Shown here: positions 53,901 through 56,900 of the stretch, piece after piece
How the letters are laid out: every line of letters begins with the position of its first letter
How positions within the stretch are numbered: the stretch's first letter is position 1
Assembly: GCF_032854445.1 (NCBI RefSeq)
Contig: NC_088306.1
Location: 30,787,764-30,851,763, forward strand
Source of the DNA: Liolophura sinensis
Lineage: Eukaryota; Mollusca; Polyplacophora; Chitonida; Chitonidae
DNA: 64,000 nt
Direction of reading: 5' to 3'
The notes under the pieces: generated by a model
What the model was told of the DNA's origin: nothing
The model's database searches: none
The model's input: only the letters and a program-made list of their open reading frames with translations
Program-made: the position numbers and the translations under genes

Positions 53901-56900
53901 GCTGACAAGCCACATACATGTAGTAGACAAGCAGTATACAAAAGTCAAGCAATATATATATACAGTCAACAAGCAGTATACATACAGTAAGTAAGCAGTA
54001 TACACACAGTAAGTAAGCAGTATACACACAGTAGGCAAGCAGTATACACACAGAAGGCAAGCCGTATACACACAGTAGCCATACAGTAGATACTCAGTAG
54101 ACACTCAGTAGACAGCAGTATGCACACAGTAGTGATGTAGTATACACACAGAAGACAAGCAATATACACACAGTAGATACTCAGTAGACAGCAGTATGCA
54201 CACAGTAGTCAAGTACTATACACACAGAAGACAAGCAGTATACACACAGTAGTCAAGTAGTATACACACAGTAGTCAAGCAGTATACACACAGTAGACAA
54301 GCAGTATACACACAGTAGACAAACAGTATACACACGGTAAGTAAGCAGTATACTCACAGTAGTCAAGCAGTATACACACAGTATACAAGCAGTATACACA
54401 CAGTAGTCAAGCAGTATACACACAGTAGACAGGCAGTATACACACAGTAGACAAGCAGTATACACACAGTAGTCAAGCAGTATACACACAGTAGTCAAGC
54501 AGTATACACACAGTAGTCAAGCAGTATACACACAGTAAGTAAGCAGTATACTCACAGTAGTCAAGCAGTATACACACAGTAGAGAAGCAGTATACACACA
54601 GTAGTCAAGCAGTATACACACAGTAGACATTCAGTATACACACAGTAAACAAGCAGTATACACACAGTAGTCAAGCAGTATACACACAGTAGCCATACAG
54701 TAGATACACAATAAACACTCAGTATACACACAGTAGTCAAGCAGTATACACACAGTAGACAAGCAGTATACACACAGTAGTCAAGCAGTATACACACAGT
54801 AGACAGGCAGTATACACACAGTAGACAAGCAGTATACACACAGTAGTCAAGCAGTATACACACAGTAGTCAAGCAGTGTACACACGGTAGAAAAGCAGTA
54901 TACACACAGTAGTCAAGCAGTATACACACAGTAGTCAAGCAGTATACACACAGTAAGTAAGCAGTATACTCACAGTAGTCAAGCAGTATACACACAGTAG
55001 AGAAGCAGTATACACACAGTAGTCAAGCAGTATACACACAGTAGACAAGCAGTATACACACAGTAGACAAGCAGTATACACACAGTAGTCAAGCAGTATA
55101 CACACAGTAGACAGGCAGTATACACACAGTAGCCATACAGTAGATACACAGTAAACACTCAGTATACACACAGTAGACAAGCAGTATACACACAGTAGCC
55201 ATACAGTATATACACAGTAGACACTCAGTAGACAGCAGTATGCACACAGTAGACAAGCAATAGACGCATGGTATATACACAGAACGGCAAGCAGTATACT
55301 CACAGTAGGCAAGCAGTATACACGCAGTAGCCATACAGTAGATACATATTAGACAAAGAGTAGGCAAGCAGTATACACACAGTAGACTAGCAGTATACAC
55401 ACAGTGGACTAGCAGTATACACACAGTAGACTAGCAGTGTACACACAGTAGGCTAGCAGTAGACATTCAGAATACACACAGGAGTGAAGCGTATGACACA
55501 CTGTAGACACACAGAATACACACAGTAGACACACAATATACAGTAGACAAGCTGTACAAACACTGCAATAGTTGCACAGTAGACCCTCGGTTGATAGAGA
55601 GTAAACAGAGACAAGCTGTACAAACACAGTAGACAAGCATTAGGTAGCCAGTAGGCTCACAGTATATACATCGTAAAACACAGTAGATACACAGTAGATA
55701 CACAGTAGATTTGCAGTACACAACCAGTATATACACAGAAGACAGCAGTATATATGTACAGTAGAGACACAGTAGACAAGCAGGCTACACACAGTAGACA
55801 AGCACTAGGTACCCAGTGGACTTACGAGTGAGTGAGTGAGTGAGTGAAAGTTTTAACGTCGCTTTCAACAATATTTCAGTTTTATTGCGACAATAAAACG
55901 TCAAGTAGTCGATCTACTACGATTAATTCATTTACTATTCAGTCAAAAAGGACACCAGAAGTCACATAACAAACACAGGCGGTAGTTTAAAATCACAGCT
56001 TTCCTGCCATACCAATGGTAGAGAGAAAATCAAAAATAGTATCACTTTCTACAGAATTGAAAAGTTCTGAAAGAGAGCTCACGTGATAAAAGGAATCTCG
56101 TACAGGAGCAAAGTCACCACAGTCAAGCAATATGTGCTTGACTGTGAACCGTTGGTCACAAGCAAAGCAATGAGGAGCATCTTCTCCTTTCAACAAATAC
56201 CCATGCGTAGCACATGTGTGACCGATACAACACCTCCTCAAAATGCAAGAGCGGAGACGATGCCGTGAAAGGGAAGGTGCTGGACCAACAAACTGACGAA
56301 TATCATGCAGTTTGTTGGTTGTCTGGACATCCCATTGAGCCTGAAACAAGCGCTTGATATAGGAGCAAATAAGTGAACGCAAGTCCGAATATGGAACGTC
56401 AGTTTGGGTAGTAACAGAATGCAAAGCCGCCTTCGCGGCTTAATCTGCAGCAGTATTCCCAGGGATACCCATATGCCCGGGCAGCCAGCAGCTCTGGAAT
56501 GGACCGAAGTGGGCACAAAATTGCCTTGGCTTCCGCAGTAAATACAGAACAGGAATTTGGAAACCGAGTTGAAATGGTTATGGGCCCAAGGACAGCAGCA
56601 GAAGCCACGCCATCATCATTCTTGGAGCCGTTAGTGAATATGCGGTGATAAAATGGATACTTTGAACACATATTACTAAACTCCTGCTGGTACACTAAAG
56701 GGTTGGTTTAAGATTTCTTCAGGGAGGAGAGCGAGGTATCAACCTGAGGCTCAGGACATAACCACGGTGGATCTTCCTGGATGCGTATGGGGGTGATAGT
56801 ATCCAGCCCAAGTCCAGCTGCTTGCACATGCCAGTGGACTTACAGTATATAAGCGTAAAACACATAGTAGACAAGCATTGGGTACCCAATAGACTCATAG

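Noticed and set aside
53874-55736. Cys/Leu/Tyr-rich ORFs that resemble membrane proteins
   Set aside because: They are translations of the 22-bp repeat in the antisense direction, with no unique sequence.
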